A stretch of DNA of 60,794 nt from Kocuria sp. p3-SID1428 (GCF_025149945.1 NZ_JALXVH010000009.1:1-60794), one strand, 5' to 3'. Shown: positions 17,633 through 26,693, counted from the stretch's first letter. Numbers and translations are program-made. Notes: a model not told the origin generated them from the letters alone.

Positions 17633-18445
17633 ATGCCTGACGTCAAGTCCGCACCCATGCTCGTCTCGGAGTTCACCGGCCTGGAGGCCCGACGCTGCGG
17701 TCAGCCTCTTGAGCTCAGCGCTCAGCAGCGTGAGCGGGTCCGTCGCGGCTTCGAGGTCCTGGTGCGCGAGGGGCTGGCCTTCGACGGCGTGGCCGTCGAA
17801 GGCGTCGAGCCCGTGCGCGTGCGCCTGACGGTCAGCGGACCCGGCGACTGCGCCTTGGTGGCCTCCCTGCATGACGCCAGGCCGCTGCATCGTCGGCTGC
17901 TCTCGCCGCGCAGCTTCGAGGAGATCTCCGAGCTGGCGCAGAAGCTGCACGAGGCCGTGGCGACCGTGCTCTCCGGCGTGCAGATGCTGCCGATCATCCT
18001 CGCCGCCCGGTCCGTGGTGCTGGGAGCCGTGGCCGATGAGCTGGATCTGGTCCCCATGGTCACGGACGGGCGCTACGTGATGCGAGTACCGCACAACATC
18101 TTCGTCATCCTGCGCTCCTCGCCCCAGGCTCAGGCCGCGGCCGAGGATCTCAAGCACCTCTTCGAGCAGGACGACTCCACGATCACCTTCGTGCGCGGCA
18201 AGGGCACCACCCAGGGCGAGGGCGCCACGGTCATGGAGCTGCCCGCACACCTGTGGGAGCGCCTCGCTGAGGCGCAGCCGGCCTCGATCTTCGAGTCCGT
18301 CCAGCAGGTCGAGGATCCGCTGGAGTCACTGGTCACGCGCATTCCGCGCGAGGACCTGTCGCGGACGGCCCCCAGCGACGTGGGACCTCAGGAGCGCGGC
18401 CGGCGCACCGATGAGCGGATACCGCCGCCGGGCCACCTGCTCTGA
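17633..18445 (+). CDS. Hypothetical soluble protein, 270 residues
   Basis: The product from the ATG at 17633 (MPDVKSAPMLVSEFTGLEAR) has 270 residues, no signal peptide and no membrane span. It is a mixed alpha/beta, mildly acidic protein with the regular codon use of its neighbours, so it is a real gene. The central part (LVASLHDARPLHRRLLSPRS, then a long helix SELAQKLHEAVATVLSGVQM) does not match any family I know. The C-terminal 50 residues are polar and Arg-rich. It converges on another unknown gene with only 13 bp between them. The two share a loose layout (an N-terminal helical part, a beta-rich middle, a conserved-looking Arg/Asp-rich end), but I cannot show homology by eye. Confidence 0.7.
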   Translation: MPDVKSAPMLVSEFTGLEARRCGQPLELSAQQRERVRRGFEVLVREGLAFDGVAVEGVEPVRVRLTVSGPGDCALVASLHDARPLHRRLLSPRSFEEISELAQKLHEAVATVLSGVQMLPIILAARSVVLGAVADELDLVPMVTDGRYVMRVPHNIFVILRSSPQAQAAAEDLKHLFEQDDSTITFVRGKGTTQGEGATVMELPAHLWERLAEAQPASIFESVQQVEDPLESLVTRIPREDLSRTAPSDVGPQERGRRTDERIPPPGHLL

Positions 18446-18458
18446 GCACGCAGCCGCC

Positions 18459-19187
18459 TCAGGCCGCGCCCGGCTCGGCTTCGCTCGCGCCACCGGGCTC
18501 GGGGTCCGGATCCGTGCCGATCCTGTCGAGCGGTCGCTGCGGCTGCGCTCCGTGCACGAACTCCAGGACGCGATCGGTGGCGATCACCATGTGATGGATC
18601 TGGCTGCGCAGATCCTCCGCGCCGCGGGACAGGCTGACGCCCCCTACGCCCTCGCGGGTCAGGACAGCGAGGAACTCGCGCATCTGCGCATCGAAGCAGC
18701 CGTGCTGCAGCGCGTAGTCGACCTCCGGCAAGACGCGCAGACGCCGACCGTCCTGGTCGTCGGTGAGGTCCACGTGATCGCAGCGCACCTCCCGCAGCGT
18801 CTGCGGCGCGGCCAGTACGAACCCGTAGGCGCGCACGAACTCCACGAGCCCGTGGACGCTCAGGCGCAGCGCGTGCTCCGCGCTGCGGGCCGGCTCCGCG
18901 ATGTCCGGACCCAGCAGCACCGGCTGGTCCCTGGCGCGCAGATGGCCGTCGGCGACCACCTCGGCCTCGAAGACGACAGCACCCGGGCTCGGCTCGTGGA
19001 AGCTCAGGCTCAGCGCCTCCTCCGGGAAGCGCTCCGGCGGCCGATGGCGGGCGTAGAAGGCCCGGCCCATGGCCAGCAGCGCCATGTAGGCGCGGCGCAG
19101 CACGTCCCGGTCGATCTCGATCGGTCGCCCGGTCGAGTCCTCGACCCTCATCACCATGTCGATCGATGCCCTGTTCAGCGGCGTCAT
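18459..19187 (-). CDS. Hypothetical soluble protein, 242 residues
   Basis: Starting MTPLNRASIDMVMRVEDSTG, this 242-residue protein has no signal sequence, no membrane span and no motif I recognise. It contains a helical N-terminal stretch (RRAYMALLAMGRAFYARH), a beta-rich middle and an acidic C-terminal tail rich in Pro, Glu and Ala. It lies 207 bp downstream of the histidine kinase gene on the same strand and converges with the unknown gene at 17633. Codon use is typical of the region. No function can be assigned. Confidence 0.7.
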   Translation of the reverse strand: MTPLNRASIDMVMRVEDSTGRPIEIDRDVLRRAYMALLAMGRAFYARHRPPERFPEEALSLSFHEPSPGAVVFEAEVVADGHLRARDQPVLLGPDIAEPARSAEHALRLSVHGLVEFVRAYGFVLAAPQTLREVRCDHVDLTDDQDGRRLRVLPEVDYALQHGCFDAQMREFLAVLTREGVGGVSLSRGAEDLRSQIHHMVIATDRVLEFVHGAQPQRPLDRIGTDPDPEPGGASEAEPGAA

Positions 19188-19394
19188 CTCCCCGGCCTCT
19201 CATCGATGGTCCTCGCGGGCACCTGCTGCGCTCTCCCGAAGGAGAGCCCTTCAGCGGTGCTGCCACGTGGACTGCGTGGATGCAGACTGTCATCCAGGTC
19301 ACGGTTCCGCGCGAAAGTCGCAGTCATGTGCAGCTGAACTCTGGCCCCGCTGTCTGCGGCGCCGCGCTGCTGTCGCAGGGGAAGCGGTGTCGCC

Positions 19395-20726
19395 TCAGGC
19401 ACGATGATCGGCATCCTGCAGCGGGATGCGGGCCACCAGCTCCCAGGTGTCGAGCTGGCGCCCGAAGCTCAGCTCGCCGCCGAAGATGTCCACGCGCTCG
19501 CTCAGGCCCACCAGGCCGAGACCGCCCTCCAGGAAGATCTCCTGGGGCAGGCGCACGCTGCGGCTGCGGGCATCGCGGACCAGATTGCGCACCCGGACCA
19601 CGGCGATCGAACGCCCCTGCGGGGTGGTCTCCAGGCGGGCGCTGAGGCTCACGGGGGCACTCGGGACGCCATGGCGCACGACGTTGGCGGTGCCCTCGCG
19701 CAGCACGCGCTGGCACAGCGAGCGCACGCTCGTGGCGATCTCCTCCCAGCCCTCGCCGTGCTCGAGCTCCACCCGCTCGAACCCGGCGTCCTCGAGCAGC
19801 TGCCGACATCTGGCCAGGGCGGTGTCCATGGTGTCGGTCGGCGCGGAGGGACGCTGGGCTCCGTCGGGATCCGTGCGCAGCGCCTGGTGCTGAGGGGCGA
19901 TGCCGTCCTCGAGGGCGGTGGTCTCCCCCGCCTCCTCCTGCAGGGCCGAGACCATGCGGCGCAGATCCTCGATCGTGCCGGAGGCGCCGTCGGCGATGTC
20001 CTGCAGAGCCCTGCGCTGGACCTGCTGGTCGCCGGAGAGCAGCCCGGCGTTGGCCCGCAGGGCCGTGGCCGTGACGTCGTGGGCCACGAGGTCGTGCAGC
20101 TCGCGGGCCAGGTCGCGTCGCTCTGCCGAGCGCACCCCGACCATCTCGGTCTCCAGCTGCGCGACTCGCAGCTGGGTCAGCCGTGCCCGGCAGCGGAAGA
20201 AGCGGATGCTCCAGCCCAGGGCGGAGGCGGCGAAGATCATGAAGGCCAGCAGGAAGGCCTCCATGCGCACCGGCGCGCTGTCGCCCAGGCCCACGAGGGA
20301 CAGGGCCGCCATGAGCTGGGCGAGCATCAGCAGCATGCCCACGCCCCAGCGGTTCCACATGCACAGGGTGACGCAGCAGATGATCGCGGTGGGCACCAGC
20401 GCGAACGGGTCCTGGCTGAGCAGCACCACGGCATAGGCCACGGTCAGCGCCACGACGCACAGCCCGCGGCTGATCCAGATGCACAGCAGCGGCAGGAAGG
20501 TGACGACCAGGGAGAAGGACAGCGGCTGCCCGCTGATCCAGGCCTGCCCCATGAAGCTGCTGAGAACCTGAAAGGCCAGGAAGACCAGGACGATCAGCAG
20601 CATGGCCGCACGGAAGAGCACCGGCGGGGCCAGCACCTCCGAGACCGCCAGCTCGGGCCAGCGCCCGTCCACCGCGGCCGTGAAGCGCCGCCAGAAGCGC
20701 GGTGGCCCGAGCAGGTCCGATCTCAT
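19395..20726 (-). CDS. Two-component sensor histidine kinase (NarL-type partner)
   Basis: A 443-residue membrane kinase from the ATG at 20726 (MRSDLLGPPRFWRRF). The N-terminal 200 residues hold five or six hydrophobic spans with little extracellular sequence. A HisKA_3 dimerisation domain then carries the phospho-acceptor His in RRDLARELHDLVAHDVTA. A HATPase domain follows with the N-box-like REGTANVVRHG and the G-box LGLVGLSERVDIFGGELSFG. An Ala-, Thr- and Pro-rich linker lies between the two. The divergent gene 261 bp away encodes its likely cognate LuxR-type regulator. The sensing signal is unknown; kinases of this layout often respond to membrane or wall stress, and the adjoining glycopolymer locus makes that attractive but unproven. 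Confidence 0.92.
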   Translation of the reverse strand: MRSDLLGPPRFWRRFTAAVDGRWPELAVSEVLAPPVLFRAAMLLIVLVFLAFQVLSSFMGQAWISGQPLSFSLVVTFLPLLCIWISRGLCVVALTVAYAVVLLSQDPFALVPTAIICCVTLCMWNRWGVGMLLMLAQLMAALSLVGLGDSAPVRMEAFLLAFMIFAASALGWSIRFFRCRARLTQLRVAQLETEMVGVRSAERRDLARELHDLVAHDVTATALRANAGLLSGDQQVQRRALQDIADGASGTIEDLRRMVSALQEEAGETTALEDGIAPQHQALRTDPDGAQRPSAPTDTMDTALARCRQLLEDAGFERVELEHGEGWEEIATSVRSLCQRVLREGTANVVRHGVPSAPVSLSARLETTPQGRSIAVVRVRNLVRDARSRSVRLPQEIFLEGGLGLVGLSERVDIFGGELSFGRQLDTWELVARIPLQDADHRA

Positions 20727-20987
20727 GGTCCGGGCACCGCCGTCACCAGGATCACTGCCGCAGACCTCCCCAAGAGCCCATGACCAGGCCCGACGCTTCC
20801 GATGCTGCCGAGAGGATATTATCCGGCGGTCAGCAGGTGGCCCTAGAGCGCATGGACTTGTCAACATTTGTGCCTGTTCGGCCCCCGCCAGTCACAGCAT
20901 CCGCGTCGCTACGATGATCGGCGACCTTCGGCCGGCTGATGTCCTGGATCCAGGGCATCCGCCGCTGAGCAGACAGGGAGGGCAGCG
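20727..20987. promoter_or_regulatory. Divergent promoter region of the two-component system
   Basis: The 261-bp gap includes the palindrome GGATATTATCC at 20814-20824, the most AT-rich spot nearby, which could be part of a promoter or an operator. A TACGAT -10-like hexamer near 20910 fits a plus-strand start for the regulator. GGGAGGG lies 6 bases before the regulator ATG. Confidence 0.35.
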
Positions 20988-21671
20988 ATGACCACGGAGC
21001 AGTCGCCGGAGCAGGCCTCCGTCGAGCCGCTGAGCGTTCTGATCGCCGATGACGAGGCGGTCGTGCGCGAGACCATCTCCATCTACGTCGACAGCGCCCC
21101 GGACATGAAGGTCGTGGGCACCGCCGCCGACGGCCGCGCCGCCGTGCAGATGGCCGAGACCCTGCGCCCGGACATCATCCTGATGGACATCCAGATGCCG
21201 CGCGTGGACGGCGTGGAGGCCCTGGCCGAGGTGCTGCGCCTGCTGCCGCGCACCCACGTGGTCATGATCACCACCTTCACCTCCCGGGAGGCCGTCGTGC
21301 CCGCCCTGCGCGCCGGTGCCCTGGGCTACGTCCTGAAGTCCGATCCGCCCGAGCGGCTGCTCTCCGCCGTGCGCGAGGCCGTGGCCGGGCGCCCCCAGCT
21401 CTCCCCTGAGGCCCTCGATGCCGTCGTGGGACACCTGCGCGAGTCGGACAACCGGGCCAGCCTGCCCGCCTCCGTCACCCTGACCGCCCGCGAGTCCGAG
21501 GTTCTCCACCACCTGGCACAGGGACACAGCAACCGGGAGATCGCCGAGCTGATGAGCGTGTCCGAGAAGTCCGTGAAGCTGCACGTGACGAACATGGTCT
21601 CCAAATTCCAGGTCCGCGACCGCCTGCAGCTCGTGATCACCGCCCACAAAGCCGGGCTCATCCAGCTGTGA
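20988..21671 (+). CDS. Response regulator, NarL/LuxR family
   Basis: A 227-residue regulator with an N-terminal receiver domain (acidic pair in VLIADDEAVV, phosphorylated Asp in IILMDIQMPRVDG, Thr in VVMITTFTS, Lys in GYVLKSDPPE). A C-terminal LuxR helix-turn-helix follows (LTARESEVLHHLAQGHSNRE, then KLHVTNMVSKF). It is transcribed divergently from the histidine kinase at 19395-20726, which is its probable partner. The strong Shine-Dalgarno sequence supports the ATG at 20988. The wall-polymer gene wecB starts 117 bp downstream on the same strand, so regulation of the polymer locus by this system is plausible but untested. Confidence 0.95.
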   Translation: MTTEQSPEQASVEPLSVLIADDEAVVRETISIYVDSAPDMKVVGTAADGRAAVQMAETLRPDIILMDIQMPRVDGVEALAEVLRLLPRTHVVMITTFTSREAVVPALRAGALGYVLKSDPPERLLSAVREAVAGRPQLSPEALDAVVGHLRESDNRASLPASVTLTARESEVLHHLAQGHSNREIAELMSVSEKSVKLHVTNMVSKFQVRDRLQLVITAHKAGLIQL

Positions 21672-21788
21672 TCCGCACGCATCCGGGCACGACGCGCCCC
21701 ACCGACGCCCGCCGCCACCCCGGAACGGGGGCAGCCCTATGAGACCCTGGTGACGAACCCCATTCGCTGTTGAGTGAAAGAGTCGCCG

Positions 21789-22946
21789 ATGCCGCTGACC
21801 GTCATGCCGATCTACGGAACCCGCCCGGAGGCCATCAAGATGGCCCCGATCGTGAAGGCCCTGCAGGACTCCGACGAGTTCGAATGCGTGGTCACCGTGA
21901 CCGGCCAGCACCGCGAGATGCTCGACCAGGTCAATGAGATCTTCGACATCACCCCGGACCACGACCTCAACATCATCCGCCCCCGCCAGACCCTCAACGG
22001 CGTGCTCACCCGCACCGTCGAAGGCCTCGACGCCATCTTCGAGAACAACGCCCCCGACGCCGTCGTCGTCCAGGGCGACACCACCACCTCCACCGCCGGT
22101 GCGATCGCCGCGTTCTACCGCGGCATCCCCGTGATCCACGCCGAGGCCGGTCTGCGCTCCTTCGACCTGTTCTCCCCCTTCCCGGAGGAGGCCAACCGCA
22201 AGATGACCTCCCAGATCACCTCCCTGCACCTGGCACCCACCGACATCTCCCGCAGGAACCTGATGGCCGAGTCCATCAACGGCGAGGACATCGTCGTCAC
22301 CGGCAACACCGTGATCGACGCCCTGCACCACACCGTGGCCCGCCAGCTGCCCTTCACCGACCCGGCCCTGGAGGACCTGGCCGCCTCCGGACGCCGCGTC
22401 CTGCTGGTCACCACCCACCGCCGCGAGAACCAGGGCGATGCCATGCGCGGTGTGGGCCGCGCCCTGGCCCGCATCGCCGCCGACGAGCCCGAGCTGACCA
22501 TCGTGCTGCCGGCCCACCGCAACCCCGTGGTGCGCGAGGCCGTGCTTCCGGCCCTGGAGGGCCTGGACAACGTCCTGGTCACCGAGCCGCTGGCCTACGG
22601 CGAGTTCACCCGCATGCTCGCCGTAGCCGACGTGGTCCTCACCGACTCCGGCGGAGTCCAGGAGGAGGCCCCCTCCCTCGGCAAGCCCGTGCTCGTGATG
22701 CGCGAGAACACCGAACGCCCCGAAGCCGTCACCGCCGGCACCGTCAAGCTCATCGGCACCGACGAGGAGCGCATCGTCGAAGAAGTCACCACCCTGCTGC
22801 ACAACGAGGCGATCTACACCTCCATGGCCAACGCCGTGAACCCCTACGGCGACGGCCGCGCCGCCGAACGCACCGTAGCCGCCATCGCCCACATGTTCGG
22901 CCTAGGCCAGCGCCTCCCCGACTTCAACCCGGAGACGCAGGCCTGA
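21789..22946 (+). CDS. wecB: UDP-N-acetylglucosamine 2-epimerase (non-hydrolysing)
   Basis: A 385-residue GT-B-fold epimerase converting UDP-GlcNAc to UDP-ManNAc in the cytoplasm. The family signatures are present: YGTRPEAIKMAPIVKAL at the N terminus, VTGQHREMLDQV, VQGDTTTS, HAEAGLRSFD, FPEEANRKM, TTHRRENQG, and the UDP site DSGGVQEEAPSLGKPVL followed by RENTERPEA. The first in-frame start is the GTG at 21774; the ATG at 21789 aligns better with the family start. Its product is the substrate of the two WecC dehydrogenases encoded at 38153 and 51221, so the three genes together make UDP-ManNAcA. The hydrolase gene follows after 17 bp. Confidence 0.96.
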   Translation: MPLTVMPIYGTRPEAIKMAPIVKALQDSDEFECVVTVTGQHREMLDQVNEIFDITPDHDLNIIRPRQTLNGVLTRTVEGLDAIFENNAPDAVVVQGDTTTSTAGAIAAFYRGIPVIHAEAGLRSFDLFSPFPEEANRKMTSQITSLHLAPTDISRRNLMAESINGEDIVVTGNTVIDALHHTVARQLPFTDPALEDLAASGRRVLLVTTHRRENQGDAMRGVGRALARIAADEPELTIVLPAHRNPVVREAVLPALEGLDNVLVTEPLAYGEFTRMLAVADVVLTDSGGVQEEAPSLGKPVLVMRENTERPEAVTAGTVKLIGTDEERIVEEVTTLLHNEAIYTSMANAVNPYGDGRAAERTVAAIAHMFGLGQRLPDFNPETQA

Positions 22947-22963
22947 GTTCCGAGAACTGCCGC

Positions 22964-24286
22964 ATGGAACACGACCCGGAGGCGGTCGCACGGGAGTATC
23001 CGAGCCTCGAGCACTTCGCCGCCGCGCTGGACTCGGAAGTCTTCCCTGTCGACACGCAGGTGAGACTCACCATCCGGCGCGGTGAACGTGCCGCGCTGCC
23101 GCTGCTGGTGGTGCGCCGCCCGGAGGCCGAGCGCGTCACCATCCTGTTCAACGGGGCGGTCGATCTCGAGCGCACCGGCGGCGAGCCGGTCTTCCAGCGC
23201 TCCAGCTGGTGGCGCTCGATCCCGTCGCATCAGATCTATGTCTGCGATCCCGGGACCGCGGGCGAGGATGCGCTGTCGCTGAACTGGGGGCAGGAGTCGC
23301 TGGCCCACGACGCCCTGCCGGACATCGGCTCCGCCGTCCGGGCTCTGTGCAGCGCCCTGGGAGTGCACGACTCCCGCCGACGGACCTACTTCGGCTCGTC
23401 GGCGGGAGGGTTCCTGGCCCTCATGGCAGCAGCCCAGGACGAGGATCCGCACGTAGTCGTCAACAACGCCCAGTTCGACTGGACGCGATGGATGGTGGGC
23501 GGGGTGAAGGCCATCTGCGCCCGACGGTTCCCAGGCAGTTCACCAGCCTCCCTTCGCCGCGCCATCCCGTGGCGGACGAGTGCGCTGCGACGGCTGTCGC
23601 GGCGCGGCCAGCCTCTGAACGTCGACTACTGGGTGAACACCGCTTCCCCTCATGACCTCAAGGTCGACCTGCCCCAGGCCATGAGCTTCCTGCGCAGCGA
23701 ACGGGCACTCGCCGAGCGGTTCAGAATCCACCGCTACAGCGACCCCGTGGCCCTGCACAATCCGCTGGGACGCGAGGAGACCCTGTCCTTGCTCTCCGGG
23801 CAGCCCGAGCTGCCGCCGCAGGACGCACACACCGAGACGGCCGGGCTCCATCCGGCACCTGGAGATCCTCGGATCAGATACGCGCCGGCCGCCTCCGAGG
23901 CCGCCTATGCATACCCGCTGACCGGCGGGAGCCCCTGCCAACCTTCCGTGCGCCTTCGGCCGGACCTCGGGCCGCGTGGAGCCCTCCTGCTCGCCGAACT
24001 GATCAGCGAGACCGGCGAACGACGCCCCGTGCCCGGCTGGTCCTGGTCGAAGGGGAAGCGTCGCAGCTTCCAGTACCTATCCGGTGAGCATCCGGTGCGC
24101 GATGGCTGGGTGGAGCTGCCCGAGGTGAGCACCGAAGCCACCGATATCGGCATCGTGCTGAGCCTGTGCCCCTGGACCACTCAGGAGAAGGACCCTCGCC
24201 GACTGGTCGAGGCTCTGGGCCTGAGGTCGCAGGACCAACTCCGGAGCGATGTGGTGACCGAGACGAGCTTCCGCGAGCTGCAGTGA
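22964..24286 (+). CDS. GxSAGG alpha/beta-hydrolase-like protein (copy 1), probable polymer-tailoring enzyme
   Basis: A 440-residue soluble protein. An alpha/beta-hydrolase-like core contains the nucleophile motif TYFGSSAGGFLALMAA (about residues 140-155), followed by VVNNAQFDWTRWM. A candidate His is in ALHNPLGREETLSLL, near residue 268. The last 140 residues form a separate beta-rich region. The same core motifs (G-[GS]-S-A-G-G and N-[PA]-Q-x-D) recur in three other genes in this window (24507, 29580, 41782), each beside polymer genes. The fold suggests an esterase or O-acyltransferase; the accessory-Sec protein Asp2, an acetyltransferase of similar fold, is one possible relative, but that link is a guess. 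It lies 17 bp after wecB and is probably co-transcribed. Confidence 0.7.
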   Translation: MEHDPEAVAREYPSLEHFAAALDSEVFPVDTQVRLTIRRGERAALPLLVVRRPEAERVTILFNGAVDLERTGGEPVFQRSSWWRSIPSHQIYVCDPGTAGEDALSLNWGQESLAHDALPDIGSAVRALCSALGVHDSRRRTYFGSSAGGFLALMAAAQDEDPHVVVNNAQFDWTRWMVGGVKAICARRFPGSSPASLRRAIPWRTSALRRLSRRGQPLNVDYWVNTASPHDLKVDLPQAMSFLRSERALAERFRIHRYSDPVALHNPLGREETLSLLSGQPELPPQDAHTETAGLHPAPGDPRIRYAPAASEAAYAYPLTGGSPCQPSVRLRPDLGPRGALLLAELISETGERRPVPGWSWSKGKRRSFQYLSGEHPVRDGWVELPEVSTEATDIGIVLSLCPWTTQEKDPRRLVEALGLRSQDQLRSDVVTETSFRELQ

Positions 24287-24506
24287 CCGGGGCCGTCAGC
24301 GCCGACACCCGACGTCGCACCATCGATATGGGGACATCTGTGTGAGAATCTCCTGAAAGTTTCCACATTTCGGCGAGGGGAACCAGGAGCGATGCCGCTG
24401 TCTGCCAAGTCGGCCTTGGGCACCTGCCCGGAGGGCGAACCGCCGGTATAAGTCGAACGCAGCGCAGTGGTGTTTCCTCCGTCGCCCCGGACCCCAAGGA
24501 CGCCCC

Positions 24507-25158
24507 TTGAGCTATCTCGTCACAGAGGAACACGCGCCTCGGCTGAGGCTCGACGAGCTGTCGACACTGCCACCCACCACAATCCCCTCCGACGAGCCGT
24601 ATCGGTTAGATGTGCACCTGGGAGACGTGGATCTCCCCCTCCTCGTGGTGCGGCGCGAGGGAGCAGAACGGCTCGTGGTGCTCAGCAATGGCTCCGTGAA
24701 CCTGCAGCGCTCGGCACACGTCGACCCGTCAACGGCTGTACTACGGCTCATCCGCCGGCGGCTTCGCTGCACTGCTGGAACTGGCCTACGACAGACAGGC
24801 CCGCGCCGTGGTGAACAACCCGCAGCTCGACTGGACCCGCTGGCACCCGCATCAGGTGAAGCCCGTTCTGGAATCTCGATTCCCAGGAAAATCCGCCAAG
24901 CAGGTGCGGGAGCGCATGCCGAAGCGGGCGATCTGCCTGCAGAATCTCGCCGACAGGGGCACGCGAGCCCGAGTTGACTACTGGGTCAACATGGCTTCAG
25001 CGCACGATCGAGACATCCAGCTTCCCGTGACACAGAAATTCCTTCGCGAGAATCCCGAGATCGGCGCACATTTCGCCTCGCATATGTATTGCGACGAAGA
25101 GCAAGGGCACAACCCAATGTCAAAGGCGAACACCCTATCCTTAGTGAATGGAGATTGA
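24507..25158 (+). pseudogene. GxSAGG hydrolase-like gene (copy 2) with an internal deletion and frameshift
   Basis: A TTG start at 24507 with AAGGA before it gives a paralogue of the 22964 protein: PLLVVRREGAERLVVLSNGS matches PLLVVRRPEAERVTILFNGA. After LQRSAHVDPS the reading frame must change, and the sequence resumes at 24738 as RLYYGSSAGGFAALLELAYD, VVNNPQLDWTRW and YWVNMASAHD, down to GHNPMSKANTLSLVNGD. Compared with copy 1, roughly 55-65 codons before the nucleophile motif are missing, and so is the whole C-terminal beta region. The nucleophile and candidate His codons survive but in the wrong frame relative to the start. Codon GC is lower than in copy 1. A 220-bp gap upstream contains no gene. 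Confidence 0.75.
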
Positions 25159-25159
25159 C

Positions 25160-25699
25160 ATGCCAGCGCATTCTCCATACAGAGGTCGACCAGAATCCGC
25201 ACTCTGGAAGACGGCAGTCTCAGGGCGACACCCAGAGCACCTGAAGGAGGTCGTCGAGACTGCGCCTCAGATCACGACCAGCACCAAAATCATGACTGCC
25301 GGGAGCTGCTTCGCACAGCACATTGCGACAAGACTTAAAAGCTCGGGATTCACCGTGCTGGATCACGAGCCAGCACCAGCAGGAACCAGCAGAGAGTGGC
25401 AGCTACAGCACGGCTTTGGCACATATTCCGCTCGATATGGGAATATCTATTTCGTGCGCCAGTTGCTACAGCTCCTGCAGGAGGCAGAAGGTGTCTTTAC
25501 GCCCCAGGATTGGATCTGGAAGAGCGGTAGTAGATACTACGATGCTCTGCGACCATCCGTTGAAACCGCCGGACACCCCACTGCAGATAGCGTGCGGCAG
25601 CACCGTGCAGAGCATCTTTCCGCTGTACGCAGATTGGTACGCGATGCCGATCTGTTCGTGTTCACGCTTGGGACTGCCGCACGGAGAGGTGACATCTGA
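25160..25699 (+). pseudogene. GSCFA-domain protein, C-terminally truncated by IS3
   Basis: The ATG at 25160 with GGAG at 25150-25153 starts a protein with the name-giving motif TAGSCFAQHIATRL near residue 44. It continues as NIYFVRQLLQLLQEAEG and RDADLFVFTLG, all typical of the GSCFA family, an SGNH-like group often found in polysaccharide loci. Family proteins run to about 300 residues or more. Here the native sequence stops at FTLG (25670), where the left inverted repeat of an IS3 element begins, and the frame ends ten codons inside the element. The remainder is not found beyond the insertion sequences, so downstream DNA was lost. The predicted role is polymer (de)acylation or modification; GC content is clearly lower than in wecB. 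Confidence 0.8.
25670..25694 (+). repeat. IS3 left terminal inverted repeat
   Basis: Begins GGGACTGCCGCACG and ends AGGTGACA; matches the reverse complement of 26694-26718 at 23 of 25 positions. Confidence 0.85.
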
Positions 25700-25738
25700 T
25701 CTGGCTTGCCCGTTGGGCGGCCTGGAAGGATGTGCATC

Positions 25739-26011
25739 ATGTCCGCTACCTACCCCCAGGAGTTCCGTGAAGACGTCGTGCGAGTGGCCCGGCCCCGTGA
25801 GGACGGCATCACGATCGCGCAGATCGCGAAGGACTTCGGAGTCCACGAGATGACGCTGCACAAAGGGATCCGCCAAGCCGACATCGACGACGGCAACCGC
25901 CCCGGCAGGACCCGGGAGGAATCGACCGATCTGCGCGAGGCCCGCAAGCAGATCCGGCTGCTCCAGCAGGAGAACGAGGTCCTCGGCCGTGCCGCGGCCT
26001 ACCTGTCCTAG
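25739..26011 (+). CDS. IS3-family transposase OrfA (helix-turn-helix)
   Basis: A 90-residue protein from the ATG at 25739 (MSATYPQEFREDVVRVARPR). It carries the IS3 OrfA helix-turn-helix (TIAQIAKDFGVHEMTLHKGI) and a C-terminal leucine-zipper-like stretch (KQIRLLQQENEVLGRAAAYL). It ends at TAG in the codons following YLS, where relatives usually read on as SQANLPGK, so one base change (CAG to TAG) may have shortened it. OrfA binds the inverted repeats and is normally joined to OrfB by programmed frameshifting. With OrfB broken here it could at most act as a DNA-binding protein. Confidence 0.85.
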   Translation: MSATYPQEFREDVVRVARPREDGITIAQIAKDFGVHEMTLHKGIRQADIDDGNRPGRTREESTDLREARKQIRLLQQENEVLGRAAAYLS

Positions 26012-26043
26012 GCGAACCTGCCGGGAAAAGGTTCTACCCGCTC

Positions 26044-26684
26044 GTGAGTGAGTTCGCCGCTGACGGCATCCCCGTCGCGGTGTCCCTGCGGGTCCTGAAG
26101 CTCTCCCGCCAGCCCTACTACCGCTGGCGCCACCAGCAGGTCACCCAGGCTGAGCTGACTGAGGCCTACCGCGCCAATGCGTTACTGGACGCCCACGTCG
26201 ACGACCCCGAGTATGGCTACCGGTTCCTGGCCGGCGAAGTGATGTGCGAGCGGACGGCATGGAGCATCTGCCGGGACAACCAGTGGTGGTCCGTGTTCGG
26301 GAAGAATCGCGGCAAGAACGGAAAGCGTCCCGGGCCGCCGCTTCCCTCCGCGGTGACGTCGCTGGCTGCATCGTGCATTCGGACCGAGGATCCCAGTTCC
26401 GGTCACGCAAATTCGTGCAGACGTTGAACCGTCATCACCTCATCGGGTCGATGGGGAAAGTCGGTGCCGCTGGGGACAACGCCGCGATAAAGTCCTTCTT
26501 CGCCCTGCTGCAGAAGAACGTCCTGGACCGGAAGCGGTGGCGGACCCGCGACGATCTCCGGATCGCGATCGTTACCTGGATCGAACGCAAGTATCACCGC
26601 CGCCGTCGACAGGCCCGCCTGGGTCGATTGACCCCCATCGAATACGAGACCATCATGAACCCCGCCGTGAGCCTCGCGGCCTGA
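26044..26684 (+). pseudogene. IS3-family transposase OrfB with central deletion
   Basis: The frame from the GTG at 26044 gives the normal OrfB start (GIPVAVSLRVLKLSRQPYYR, DPEYGYRFLAGEV) down to GKNGKRPGPP near 26338. The sequence then jumps to RGDVAGCIVHSDRGSQFRSR in the next frame and ends normally with RLTPIEYETIMNPA at 26684. Roughly 70 codons are missing, including the first catalytic Asp of the DDE triad (the WLTDIT region). The second Asp (HSDRGSQF) remains, but the two parts are in different frames. The transposase is therefore dead. Confidence 0.85.
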
Positions 26685-26693
26685 CACCCCAAC

